64,000 nucleotides of DNA from JAPLSN01 sp964482955 (GTDB lineage Bacteria > Spirochaetota > Spirochaetia > Treponematales > UBA12059): assembly GCA_964482955.1 (NCBI GenBank), contig CAYZZW010000003.1, forward strand, positions 75,859-139,858, written 5' to 3'. The position numbers and the translations under genes are program-made. The notes beneath the pieces were generated by a model, which did not search any database, was not told the DNA's origin, and saw only the letters and a program-made list of their open reading frames with translations. This document shows, piece by piece, positions 44,345 to 54,541 of the stretch (its first letter is position 1; every line of letters starts with the position of its first letter).

Positions 44345-47300
44345 ATGAAACGTCCGCGCATCGTCGCCCTCCTGACAGTGATCGTCGCCGCAGCTTCCTT
44401 CGCCCAAACCCCTTCTTTGGACGACTACCGCGTGTGGACCCAGCTCAAGGAATACGTCTATTGCGATACCGGCGTGGCGGAATCGGGGGAAGTGCTGGGT
44501 ATCTTTCCGGATTTTCCGCCTTTCGCCGATTTCCCCTTTCGGTATCGGGGCCAGGACACCTTCGCGGTCACCGGATCAGGCAACGAGATTTTCGTGGACG
44601 GGAAACCGTATTGCCTGCTCGTGGAAACCGAAGCTGATTTCGCGAAAGCCGACGGACGTTACGAAGCGTTGTGGTTCACGGACGCCGCCCTGCTCAAGCC
44701 CGAACGTCTCAAGCTGCTCCCGAAGCCGCTCGCGGGACGCAGCATCAAGATTACCGGGGCGGACGACGAGACGATTGCCGGCATGGTGAATGCGGGAGTC
44801 CTGGATGGCGTGACGGTGCTCTCCGTCAGTCGGTGCCGTATCGGAGATGATACGGCGATAGCACTGTGCAAAAGGCTTCCCGATCTTGAATATCTTGATA
44901 TCACCGCCACTGACGTCGGGGATCGCGGCTTTCTGGAAGGCGTCGTGTCGTTTTGCGGCGGATTGAGAGGACTCAGTATCCGGGAAACCCGAATAACGGA
45001 GGCGAGTTACGTCAAGGGAATTTCCAAACTCGCCACTTTGAGGAACCTGTATCTCGGGGACTGGTCAGGAACCAGCCTGACGGATCGGGCCATTGTCGAT
45101 GGCGTTTGCGCCGTCAAAGGGCTCAGGAAGATCGACATCATGTGGGCCAGCAGTCCTACGGATGTTTCAATGGCGGCGCTTTCCGGATTGCCTGAACTCC
45201 GGAGCCTCGTTTTTTCCTGCCCGAAGGTGACGGATCGGGCACTGATGACTATCGCGAAAAACGCGAAAAAGCTGATGGAACTCCGCTTCGGAACCGGTCG
45301 GAACGCGAAACAAGATGACGCCTTGGTTTCGCTGGGCGCGATGCAGAACCTGAAAATCCTGCATCTCAATACGGATTACGGAGTCGAGTGGAACGAAATC
45401 TACGAGCCCATCATGAGCGAAATCGCCTGGAGAGACGGTATCGGCAAGCTCGGGAATTTGAAGGTATTGGGAATCAACGGGGCGCGAATCACGGAAGCCG
45501 ACGCGCGCGATGGTCTCGGTCGGCTCGAAAACCTCGAGTTCCTCCAGCTTATGGGCTCCGATCTGAACGACAGGACCATGTCCGTGGCCTTCGCCAACCT
45601 CCATAAGTTAAAGCGCGTGTATCTGAACGACTGCAAACAAGCCGGCGACGACGGGGCGATCGCTCTCTGCGTCAACAACCCGGGCATGGATACGCTTTAC
45701 ATCAGCCAGTCAACCATCGGCGACCGGGCGTTCGTCGACGGGATTTCCCGCCTCAAGTCGCTCAGGACGCTCAACGTGTGGGGCAACCGACGCTTGGGAA
45801 CGGATGGCGTCGTCGCATTGTGCGAAGGATGTCCGGATCTGTTGTCGCTCGACATGCTCGGAGCCCAAGTAGACGTAAAAGCCTTCAACGAAGGCGTCGC
45901 ATCGCTCAAGAAACTCGTCAGGCTCGGCGCGCAACAAACGTCGTTGTCGGACGATTTCTTTTCGGGGAATCCCGATATCGCGCCCAGGCTGAAAGTACTT
46001 GTCGCACACGATCACACCGAATTGACCGATCGTTTCGCCAAAGAAGTATTGCCTAAAATGAGGAACCTTTATTCCCTCACGGTGGCGGGAACCCGGATTT
46101 CCGAGGAAGCCCTCTACGCCGCGCTTCCGCGCCTCCCCCGCCTCTATTCGATCGACGACCAGACCGTGAAGGATAGGATGCGCTACCTGCTCGAGCGTAT
46201 CGCCGTGAAAAAGCGGGTGGGGCCGGATATCTACAGATTCGATCCAGGCACGGGGACGCTCGGCGGACTCAAATGCGGCATGGCGCTGGCCGAGATAGAA
46301 TCCGTTTACGGCAGGAAACTCGTTCCGTGGAAAAACCCGGACGAGTGGGAACGGACGAACTTCGACGCCGTGTACGAACTGTTCGGTCTCAAGATCTGCT
46401 CCAAGAACGGCCGCGTGGCGCGGATCCTGAGCCCGTGGTGGGACATGAAGTTTTCGACCGTCGCCGGAACGACGCTCGGCATGAAACTCGAACGAGGTCT
46501 GGCGCTCGAGCGAAAACCCGATGACATAAGTCAAAACAGCTTCGCGTTCCGCGATGGTCCGGAAACCCGCTCATTCTTGACTGAAGAAAAAGGTCGGATT
46601 GTCCATTTCGAAGTCAATACGAAGATCGAATTTCTGGAAACCGCCGGACTGCCGTCGTTCGCTCCTCTGCCGAGGGAACTGGTTGATTCGCTCGGTGACC
46701 GGGCATTCATGTTCAAGACAGGTAAGGAACTCGAGTTGTGCGGTATCGCGCCGGGCATGAAGATTCCCGAAATTCTCTCGAAAACGTACGCAAATTACGC
46801 GGCACTCGACGCCGTAAGGGAACTTCAAGCGCTGCCCGGCGAGACGATGTATCGTTTTCCGAACGTTGCCTTCGCGGCGAAGAACGGCATCGTGACGCGC
46901 GTACAGGGCAACCTATGGGACGCGCGACTCCATCTATCCAGCATGAACGTGAAGGTGGGCGACGATTCGGCGATGCTCGTGGCTTCGACCGGCGCCCCGC
47001 AGCGTACGACGAACCGGAGCGACGGCCTCCGTGAGCTCGCGTGGGACGCCGCGAAAGCGACGGTCGTCGTCATCGTGGACAGGCACGGAACCGTGGCCGG
47101 TTTCCGCCTGGAGATCCTGGCGTCAGGCGTTACGGGCGGCAACCGTGTATTCGACAACGAAGAAGATCCGAACGCCGGGGAACGCTTCCGCTCAGCCGTC
47201 GCGCGAATCTCCGAAGGATCCGGGCGCTGGGAAGCATGGGACAACATCCGCGATTTCTCGTGTTCGAATGGCCGCATACTCGGCGTCGCGAGAAACGATG

Positions 47301-48697
47301 ATCCCTACTTCGGCGCAGAAGGTCTTTCCATCGGGGGCGCGGAAGGGCAGAAGATCGTCGTGCGGTTCAAGGCGGGCTCGGGGGATTCGATCGGCATGTA
47401 TTGGATAACCGAAGACGCGCCGGAATTCGATGAAGAAAAAGCGATGCATCTTCCTCTCGTTTCTGACGGCCAGTTCCGCGACTACGTGTTCGACGTGGGC
47501 GCCAGATCTGAATGGGCGGGCAAGCGGATCACCGGTCTCCGCATCGATCCGACGGAAGGCGGTCCCGGCGGACCGTTCGAGATCGAGTCGATCAAGGGCG
47601 TGTATCTATCGAAGTCGGAGCGCGAGGCGCTCGACCGGAAGAACAATCCGCAGCTCGGAAAATCCTTCGAGCGCATCGTTGCGAACTTGGCGGCCGAATG
47701 CGGCATGAGGCCGGGTTTCCGGACGGATTTCAAAGACGCGGCTATCAAGACTTTTGACCGGTGGAATTCGCCGGAACTCGTCGTGAAAGACGGAGCGGTC
47801 ATATTCGCGAAGGGCAATACCGAAGATCCCGCGTTCGTCCGGCCGTCTACCATGAAGCCGGGCAAGCTCATAGCCCTGCGCTTCCGCAAGACGCCGGGAG
47901 CCAGATTCGCGATGGATGTCGAACGCGGAACCTGGGACACGCCGGATTTCCAGAGCATACACGTGGAAGGGGTTCCCGAACAGGAATGGTATTCGAGCGG
48001 ATTCAACGCGGGAGCCGATAAGCGCGCGGACTGGGAAACCCGTGGATACGAGGTCAAAAACGACGGCGAGTACCTGGCCGTCTGGACGACGACCGAAGAC
48101 GGGAAACTTCTGGTGAATGTCTATGACGCGAATGGCCGTGAATGGAGTTCGGGACCGCGTTTGGCCGTCGCCGGCATGCCCTGGCATTGGATCGTCAGGA
48201 TATGGGAAGGTTCGATAAAGCTGGTAGACTACGCCGAATACGAAATCGTCAAACCGGCGAGTGATTTTGCGAAGATCATGGAGGTCATTTCCGCGGACCC
48301 CGCCGGCTGGTATCCGCTCAATCAAATGAAGGGCCTGGATTCCGCGGGAACGACGCTGAAGGGTACGGCGACCGGTGGCGATCCGAGTCTGGAACGATAC
48401 GATATGTGTTTTCAAGGCGACAGGAACCAAACCATCGTGATTCGCGCCAAGGCCGAATCCGGAAAGATGATCGCCCTGTATTGGTGCAGCAACGACACGA
48501 ATACCATGGACGAGACAAAGTCCATCCATCTTCCGCTCATCGCGGACGGCAAGTTCCACGATTACGTCTTCAAGGTAGGTTCCGATCCCGATTGGATCGG
48601 CAAGACTATATCCGGTCTCCGCATCGACCCGACGGAAGGCGGCCCCGGTGGCCCGTTCGAGATCGAGTTGATCAAAGGTCTCTACAAAGGAAGGTAA
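44345..48697 (+). CDS. giant exported leucine-rich-repeat protein, paralogue 1
   Basis: 1450 residues. A signal peptide (ending near SFAQ) is followed by an N-terminal domain (to ~130) containing GNEIFVDGKPYCLLVETEADFA. Residues ~130-620 are LRRs of the Cys-containing type (IALCKRLPDLEYLDI, GLGRLENLEFLQLMGSDL). Residues ~630-930 carry segments such as GGLKCGMALAEIESVYG that look SmpA/BamE-like (tentative). The C-terminus has a W-L-W arrangement of repeated modules: W at ~949-1088 and ~1306-1448 (WAGKRITGLRIDPTEGGPGG), L at ~1099-1302. Lower G+C than its surroundings (31 of 60 at 45241-45300). Function unknown; exported or surface recognition is inferred. Confidence 0.85.
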   Translation: MKRPRIVALLTVIVAAASFAQTPSLDDYRVWTQLKEYVYCDTGVAESGEVLGIFPDFPPFADFPFRYRGQDTFAVTGSGNEIFVDGKPYCLLVETEADFAKADGRYEALWFTDAALLKPERLKLLPKPLAGRSIKITGADDETIAGMVNAGVLDGVTVLSVSRCRIGDDTAIALCKRLPDLEYLDITATDVGDRGFLEGVVSFCGGLRGLSIRETRITEASYVKGISKLATLRNLYLGDWSGTSLTDRAIVDGVCAVKGLRKIDIMWASSPTDVSMAALSGLPELRSLVFSCPKVTDRALMTIAKNAKKLMELRFGTGRNAKQDDALVSLGAMQNLKILHLNTDYGVEWNEIYEPIMSEIAWRDGIGKLGNLKVLGINGARITEADARDGLGRLENLEFLQLMGSDLNDRTMSVAFANLHKLKRVYLNDCKQAGDDGAIALCVNNPGMDTLYISQSTIGDRAFVDGISRLKSLRTLNVWGNRRLGTDGVVALCEGCPDLLSLDMLGAQVDVKAFNEGVASLKKLVRLGAQQTSLSDDFFSGNPDIAPRLKVLVAHDHTELTDRFAKEVLPKMRNLYSLTVAGTRISEEALYAALPRLPRLYSIDDQTVKDRMRYLLERIAVKKRVGPDIYRFDPGTGTLGGLKCGMALAEIESVYGRKLVPWKNPDEWERTNFDAVYELFGLKICSKNGRVARILSPWWDMKFSTVAGTTLGMKLERGLALERKPDDISQNSFAFRDGPETRSFLTEEKGRIVHFEVNTKIEFLETAGLPSFAPLPRELVDSLGDRAFMFKTGKELELCGIAPGMKIPEILSKTYANYAALDAVRELQALPGETMYRFPNVAFAAKNGIVTRVQGNLWDARLHLSSMNVKVGDDSAMLVASTGAPQRTTNRSDGLRELAWDAAKATVVVIVDRHGTVAGFRLEILASGVTGGNRVFDNEEDPNAGERFRSAVARISEGSGRWEAWDNIRDFSCSNGRILGVARNDDPYFGAEGLSIGGAEGQKIVVRFKAGSGDSIGMYWITEDAPEFDEEKAMHLPLVSDGQFRDYVFDVGARSEWAGKRITGLRIDPTEGGPGGPFEIESIKGVYLSKSEREALDRKNNPQLGKSFERIVANLAAECGMRPGFRTDFKDAAIKTFDRWNSPELVVKDGAVIFAKGNTEDPAFVRPSTMKPGKLIALRFRKTPGARFAMDVERGTWDTPDFQSIHVEGVPEQEWYSSGFNAGADKRADWETRGYEVKNDGEYLAVWTTTEDGKLLVNVYDANGREWSSGPRLAVAGMPWHWIVRIWEGSIKLVDYAEYEIVKPASDFAKIMEVISADPAGWYPLNQMKGLDSAGTTLKGTATGGDPSLERYDMCFQGDRNQTIVIRAKAESGKMIALYWCSNDTNTMDETKSIHLPLIADGKFHDYVFKVGSDPDWIGKTISGLRIDPTEGGPGGPFEIELIKGLYKGR

Positions 48698-48700
48698 ACG

Positions 48701-51700
48701 ATGAACAAATCATCCCGCGTCACGCTGATGCTCGCGCTGCTGTGTGCGGCCATGGTGACCGCGCAGGCCCCGTCTCCGGACGGGTACCGGCACTGCATCG
48801 TGTTCAAGGAAAACGCGTTCATCGACGACTTTTGCGCGCGACCCGGGGACCTCGTGAGCATAAGCGTCGATTTCCCGCCGTGGGGCAGCGTGCCGTTCCG
48901 CTATGAAGGCCAGGAATCGATACGGATCTCCGGCAAGGGCAACGAGATCTTCATAGACGGGAAACCGTGGTGCCTGCTCATCGAGTCGGAGGCGGATTTC
49001 GCCAAGGCGGATTCGCGCTACGCCGCGCTCTGGTTCACGAAAGGCGAACTCCTGAAGCCGGAGTACTTCAAGAAGATCCCCGGATCGCTGGCCAATAGGA
49101 TCATCCGGGTATCGAAAACGACCACGGAACAGTGGAAGGCGATAGCGGAGTCCGGAGCCTTGGACGCGGTAACCATTCTGGACATTTCCGGTTGCCCGAT
49201 CCAGGGCCATTGGTTCCTGCCGACGCTCAAGCGCATGCCGAATCTCGTGTACCTCGACGCGAGCAATACGAATATCAACGATGGCGGAGCACTGGCGAGT
49301 CTCCAAGAGTATGCGGGAACTCCGAAACTAGAAACGTTGCTCTTGCATGGCGTGATTGTCTGGGAAGCCGATTTGGTGAACGGGATTTCAAAGCTAACGA
49401 TGCTTCGTTCCCTCGCGTTCGTCAACTATTGGGAAGGTTTTCCAAAACCTGAGGTCATAAGTGCTCTGTGCAAGCTTGAAAAACTGGAAAATCTCGAACT
49501 GGGACCGGTTGCTTTTCTTTCCGACGACAATCTCAAGACAATCTGCGAACGGCTCGTGAATCTCCGGAAACTGCGTATCTATTCGAAAAAAGCAACGTCG
49601 GCAGCCGTCATCGACTCAATTTCAAAACGCACAGACCTCGTGGAATTGCAACTCGGTCTGTCGACGAACGGACTTTCGGAAGACGCGGTCGTGTCGCTGT
49701 CGAAGCTGCAAAACCTCAAAAAGCTCAACCTCAATACGGATTACTGGCCCAACTGGAACGAGCCTTTCAAGCCGCTGCTGACGGAACGGAGCTGGATCGA
49801 CGGTCTCGGCAAGCTCGCTTCGCTCGAAAGCTTAACCGCGTACGGGGCGCGGATCACGGAAAAAGCCGCGCGGGAGGGATTGGGGCGGCTTTCGAACTTG
49901 ACCTATCTCGATCTGTGCGGCAACGAGCTCGACGACGCGGGGGCCAAGGCCGCGTTCCCGACGCTCGGGAAGCTCCGCCACCTCAACCTCTATCGATCTC
50001 CCAAGTTGGGCGATGACGGAGTGGTAGCCGTCTGCGCTGGTGCTCCGCAACTTGAAACGCTGCTCGTGACGAGCTCCGGACTTTCGGATCGCGGCATCAA
50101 GGAGGGAATCGCCAAGCTGTCGAAGTTGCGCGTGACGAAGCTGTCGATCAACAAGATAACGGCGGACGGCTTGATCGCCCTCTGCTCGGCGATACCGGGC
50201 ATTACCACGTTGGACATCGGCGGACAGAATATCGAGGACCGCGGTTTCGTCGAAGGCTTGCCCAAACTGAAAAATCTGGAAGTATTGAACGCATGGCAGT
50301 CGCTCATTACCGACCGGTACTTCCTGGAGCATCCCGAAATGGCGACGAAGTTCCGCGTGCTTGATTTCCATGACCACGCGATGATGACCGATCGCTTCGC
50401 CAAGGAAGTCCTGCCGACGATGACAAACCTGCATTCCTTGAACGTAGACAAAAATCCCGTGAGCGAGGAAGCGGTCGTGTCGGTACTGCCGCGGCTTCCG
50501 CGTCTCGACACTCTGGACGGAGAACCGGTATTTGAACGGCAAAAGCGGTATGTCGAGCGGATTGGCATCAAGAAACGCGTCGGGTCGGGAATTTATACGT
50601 TCGACGTGGCGACGAACGTCTACGGCGGGGTGCGGCTCGGCATGACCTTGCAGGAAGTCGCGTCCATCTACGGTTCAATGCCCACACGCGTGGCCAAGCC
50701 CAGCGAATGGGAGGCGAAGACCTTCGAATCGGTCTGGGAGAACTTCAACCTCCGCTTTGGGGTAAAACGGAACCGCGTCGTCCGCATCGCGGGGCAGTGG
50801 TGGGATCCGAGGTATACGACCAAGACTGGCGTGCGACCCGGGACGATCCTCGCCGCGGCCAAGACGGCCGACCGGGCGCCGGACGAAGTCCGCGACGACG
50901 CGCTCGTGTACCGCAACGGCATCGTCTCGTTCACGATCGGCGCGTACGCCTTGGTCGGTTCCGATCGCTACGTCACGGATTTCTCGGCCGACGCGGACAT
51001 CGACGCGCTCGAAGCCTCCGGTCTGCCGAAGCTCGCGCCGTTCGACGATGTACTCAATACCGCTTTGAAAGGCGACGCCTTTACGCTCAGGACTGGGGAC
51101 AAGCCTTCGATCGGCGGCATCCGGCCGGGCATGAAGTACGACGGCGTCGTATGGAACGTCTACGCCGGGCAGGCGCCGCTCGAGGGATCCCCGGGCGTGA
51201 AAGCCGCAGCCGGCGAAAAGTCGTACCATTACGGCAACGTCTCGTTCGGCGCGAAGAACGGTCTCGTTACCTGGGTGTCGGGCAACGCGTGGGACGAACG
51301 ATTCAAGGTTTCGAAACCCCGCATGCGCGTGGGCGATCCGGCGGACGAACTCCTCAGGAAAGCCGGCCCGGCGGCGAGGAAGGCGAAAACGGACGACGGG
51401 CTCGACGATCTGGCGTGGGAAACGCCCGACGCCGTGGTGCATGTTTTTATCGACCGATATGGCACGATCGCGGGCTTCCGGCTTGACGCCCAAACCACCG
51501 CTAAAATACCGCGCCATCCGTTCTGGAACGATCCGACGGATTACGGAAAGGGTGTGTCCGCGTGGGGCTCGCTCAAGCCGGGAGACGTCGCGGAATTCAC
51601 GGCGGGCGGGGTGTCCTTCGCGATGCGCTTCGTGCCGGGCACGACCTTCCCGCAGGGATGGGAAGACGTCGACGTCGCGACGCTCGACGCGGGATTCTGG

Positions 51701-54532
51701 CTCGGCGAGACGGAAGTGACCTGGGAGCTCTGGGATGCCGTGGTCTCGTGGGCTACCGATCCGGCGAGGGGTGAAGCGATGTATCGTTTCGCCCAAACGG
51801 GTTGGCAGGGCGGATTCACCGGACCCCAATGGATCGTGGATCCGCGCAGCACCGACCAGCATCCCGTGACGCTCGTCGCCTGGCGCAGTTCCATGATTTG
51901 GTGCAACGCGCTCACCGAATGGTACAACGCGACGAACGGCACTTCGTACACCTGCGCGTATTACGAAGACGCCGATTATAAAAAACCCATACGCACCTGC
52001 ACGGACGAACGAAACGTCAATACCATCGAAGGCAAGCAGGACCGGCCCTATGTCAAGGCGGAGCTTCCCGGCAACGTGGATCCCGCCCGCTGCGACGCCA
52101 CGGGCTTCCGGATGCAGCGCGCGCTCGAGTGGGAACTGGCGGCCCGCTACCGCGGCGACACGAACGACGATGGAGATATCCGGGATCCGGGAGAGTATTC
52201 TCCCTATAACTGGGCAAGCGGCGCCAAAGGGGACTTCAACGACATGGCCGCGACCGCGGAGGTGGCGAACGTCGATAAAGTCCTGACCGAACGCGTCGGA
52301 ACGAGGAAGGCAAATGCCCTCGGCATCCACGACATGAGCGGAAACGTGTCGGAATGGTGTTTTGACGGTGAACCGACCGAAGGCAATCCCGTCCGCACCC
52401 GCGTCGGCTCCTCCTGGTCGTGGGGCCCGGGAATACACAACGGTTGCGCCGTGGTCGAACGCTGGATGCTGTATGGCACGAATACGGGCACCGGCTTGCG
52501 CGTAGCGCGGTCGTGGTTCCCCGAGGCAACCGCGGCGCGGACCGCTACGCAAAAAGAAGCGTACTGGCGCTCCGCTCTCGAAAAGTTGGCGCTTTCGCCC
52601 CGCGGCTGGAAGGCGGCCGACCAGGTCGCCGATCTCCAATCGGACCGCGGCCTCGTCTCCGGCCAGGCGACGGGCGGAAAGCCGATCCTCTTCCGTGACG
52701 ATCTCCGTCTCTTCGGAGAAGCCGGCCAGGCGATTCCGATCCGCGTTTCCGCGGCCTCCGGTTCCGCGCTTCGCCTGTACTGGATCACGGACGACGACGG
52801 CGCGTGGTCCGAGAAAAAATCATTGCGCGTTCCGATCAAAGCCGACGGCACAGTCCACGACTACGTCCTGCAAGTCGGGACGAACGCGGCGTGGGCTGGC
52901 AAGATCGTCACCGCCCTCAGGCTCGTTCCGGCGGAAGGCGGGAAGGGCGGCGCGTTCTCCGTCGACTTCGGCGGCGGCGCCGCGTGCTACGAAGAGAGCC
53001 GCGCGAACCCCGAATTCGCCAAGGCGATCGAACTGCTCTCCGCCCATCCGGAAGTCTGGAGCGCGTGGAACCAGGTGGAAGGGCTCGCGGTTTCGAAGGG
53101 CATAATCAAGGGTAAGGCTACGGGGGGCGATCCTTTCATCGGCATCAATCGGACGCGCCTTGTCGGCACCACGACACAGAAGATCCTCATCCGCATCAAG
53201 GCCGTTTCGGGTGATCGAACCGCCATATTCTGGACCACGACCGACGATACGAACTGGGGCGGCGACAAGTGCGTGAGCGTGCCGCTCGTCCCCGACGGCG
53301 CTTTCCACGACTACGTGTTCGACGTCGGCGCGAATCCGGCTTGGGCAGGCTGGGTGATTAACAGGCTCCGCATAGATCCGACCGCGGGCGGTCCGGGCGG
53401 GCCTTTCGAGATCGAGTCGATCAAAGGCGTGTACGTATCGAAAGAAGAACGGGCGGCCGCGGAGCGCGCCGCGAATCCGCAGCTCGGGAAATCCTTCGAG
53501 CGCATCGTGGCTGATCTTGCCGCCGAGCGTGGGATGAAACCGGGTTTCCGGACGGATTTCAAGGACGCCGCGTTCAAGACCTTCGACCTCTGGGAAGAAC
53601 CTGAAATCGCCGTAAAAGACGGCTTTCTTCAGTTCACGAAAGGGAAGACGCAAAATCCCGTGCTCGCGCGGTACCAAGCGATGAAAGCGGGAAGGATGAT
53701 CGCGCTGCGGTTTTCGATGCTGAAAGGAGCGCGCTTCTGCTTCATGCTCGAACGTGGCGAATGGCCGACCCCGGCGTATCAAAAGTCGATCCTGTGCGGC
53801 GGATCGGAAAGCGGATGGGGGTTGGATGAAGGCGGGGTTGACGCGACAAAGGCCCTCGCGTGGGATGCAAGCGGCTACACGGTCAAGCAGGGACCCGAAT
53901 ACCTGGCCGTATGGACCGCGACGCCCGACGGGAAGATCGGTCTCGCCGTGTACGATGGTACCGGGCGCGAGTGGCGCGCCGTATCATGTGCGGACGGCTC
54001 GGGCGCTCCGTGGATGCTGACCATCCGGATCGGTCAAGGTTCTATCAAGCTCATCGACTACGCGGAATACGAAACAGTCCAGCTGGCGAGCGACTTTCCG
54101 AAAATCATGGACGGCATCTCCGCGAACCCGGCCGGGTGGAACCCGATCAACCACCTGAAGGATTTGAAAGCCGCGGGCACGATTTTGAAGGGTGTGGCGA
54201 CGGGGGACGATCCGTACATGGAGCGCTACGACCTGTGCTTCGAGGGGGACATAAGTCACAAGATAGTCGTTCGGCTCAAAGCTGTTTCAGGTGACGACAC
54301 CGAATTTCTGTGGATCACCGCGGAGGAACCGAATTGGGGCGGGAACAAAGGACTCGGTGTTTCACTCATCCCGGACGGGCAGTTTCACGACTACGTGTTC
54401 GACGTGGGCAGCCGGAAAGAATGGGCCGGCAAGCGGATCACGGGACTCAGGCTCGATCCGACCGCGGGCGGACCGGGCGGGTCCTTCGAGCTCGAATCGA
54501 TCAAGGGCGTGTACGAAACGCAGAATCGCTGA
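48701..54532 (+). CDS. giant exported LRR protein with FGE-like domain, paralogue 2
   Basis: 1943 residues, a paralogue of the preceding gene with the same signal peptide, N-terminal domain (GNEIFIDGKPWCLLIESEADFA), LRR region and SmpA-like segments. It has in addition an FGE/SUMF1-like domain at ~960-1270 (GFWLGETEVTWELWD, ALEWELAARYRGD, DMSGNVSEWCFDG, SSWSWGPGI). Only one Cys lies in the final motif instead of two, so catalysis is unlikely. C-terminal modules follow as W-W-L-W, one W more than paralogue 1. Starts 3 bases after the first paralogue, with SD GGAAGG, so it arose by tandem duplication and is co-transcribed. Confidence 0.87.
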   Translation: MNKSSRVTLMLALLCAAMVTAQAPSPDGYRHCIVFKENAFIDDFCARPGDLVSISVDFPPWGSVPFRYEGQESIRISGKGNEIFIDGKPWCLLIESEADFAKADSRYAALWFTKGELLKPEYFKKIPGSLANRIIRVSKTTTEQWKAIAESGALDAVTILDISGCPIQGHWFLPTLKRMPNLVYLDASNTNINDGGALASLQEYAGTPKLETLLLHGVIVWEADLVNGISKLTMLRSLAFVNYWEGFPKPEVISALCKLEKLENLELGPVAFLSDDNLKTICERLVNLRKLRIYSKKATSAAVIDSISKRTDLVELQLGLSTNGLSEDAVVSLSKLQNLKKLNLNTDYWPNWNEPFKPLLTERSWIDGLGKLASLESLTAYGARITEKAAREGLGRLSNLTYLDLCGNELDDAGAKAAFPTLGKLRHLNLYRSPKLGDDGVVAVCAGAPQLETLLVTSSGLSDRGIKEGIAKLSKLRVTKLSINKITADGLIALCSAIPGITTLDIGGQNIEDRGFVEGLPKLKNLEVLNAWQSLITDRYFLEHPEMATKFRVLDFHDHAMMTDRFAKEVLPTMTNLHSLNVDKNPVSEEAVVSVLPRLPRLDTLDGEPVFERQKRYVERIGIKKRVGSGIYTFDVATNVYGGVRLGMTLQEVASIYGSMPTRVAKPSEWEAKTFESVWENFNLRFGVKRNRVVRIAGQWWDPRYTTKTGVRPGTILAAAKTADRAPDEVRDDALVYRNGIVSFTIGAYALVGSDRYVTDFSADADIDALEASGLPKLAPFDDVLNTALKGDAFTLRTGDKPSIGGIRPGMKYDGVVWNVYAGQAPLEGSPGVKAAAGEKSYHYGNVSFGAKNGLVTWVSGNAWDERFKVSKPRMRVGDPADELLRKAGPAARKAKTDDGLDDLAWETPDAVVHVFIDRYGTIAGFRLDAQTTAKIPRHPFWNDPTDYGKGVSAWGSLKPGDVAEFTAGGVSFAMRFVPGTTFPQGWEDVDVATLDAGFWLGETEVTWELWDAVVSWATDPARGEAMYRFAQTGWQGGFTGPQWIVDPRSTDQHPVTLVAWRSSMIWCNALTEWYNATNGTSYTCAYYEDADYKKPIRTCTDERNVNTIEGKQDRPYVKAELPGNVDPARCDATGFRMQRALEWELAARYRGDTNDDGDIRDPGEYSPYNWASGAKGDFNDMAATAEVANVDKVLTERVGTRKANALGIHDMSGNVSEWCFDGEPTEGNPVRTRVGSSWSWGPGIHNGCAVVERWMLYGTNTGTGLRVARSWFPEATAARTATQKEAYWRSALEKLALSPRGWKAADQVADLQSDRGLVSGQATGGKPILFRDDLRLFGEAGQAIPIRVSAASGSALRLYWITDDDGAWSEKKSLRVPIKADGTVHDYVLQVGTNAAWAGKIVTALRLVPAEGGKGGAFSVDFGGGAACYEESRANPEFAKAIELLSAHPEVWSAWNQVEGLAVSKGIIKGKATGGDPFIGINRTRLVGTTTQKILIRIKAVSGDRTAIFWTTTDDTNWGGDKCVSVPLVPDGAFHDYVFDVGANPAWAGWVINRLRIDPTAGGPGGPFEIESIKGVYVSKEERAAAERAANPQLGKSFERIVADLAAERGMKPGFRTDFKDAAFKTFDLWEEPEIAVKDGFLQFTKGKTQNPVLARYQAMKAGRMIALRFSMLKGARFCFMLERGEWPTPAYQKSILCGGSESGWGLDEGGVDATKALAWDASGYTVKQGPEYLAVWTATPDGKIGLAVYDGTGREWRAVSCADGSGAPWMLTIRIGQGSIKLIDYAEYETVQLASDFPKIMDGISANPAGWNPINHLKDLKAAGTILKGVATGDDPYMERYDLCFEGDISHKIVVRLKAVSGDDTEFLWITAEEPNWGGNKGLGVSLIPDGQFHDYVFDVGSRKEWAGKRITGLRLDPTAGGPGGSFELESIKGVYETQNR

Positions 54533-54541
54533 GGAGAAAAC

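Noticed and set aside
41123..54532. Diversity-generating retroelement
   Set aside because: FGE-like domains suggested it, but no reverse transcriptase or template/variable repeat pair was seen.
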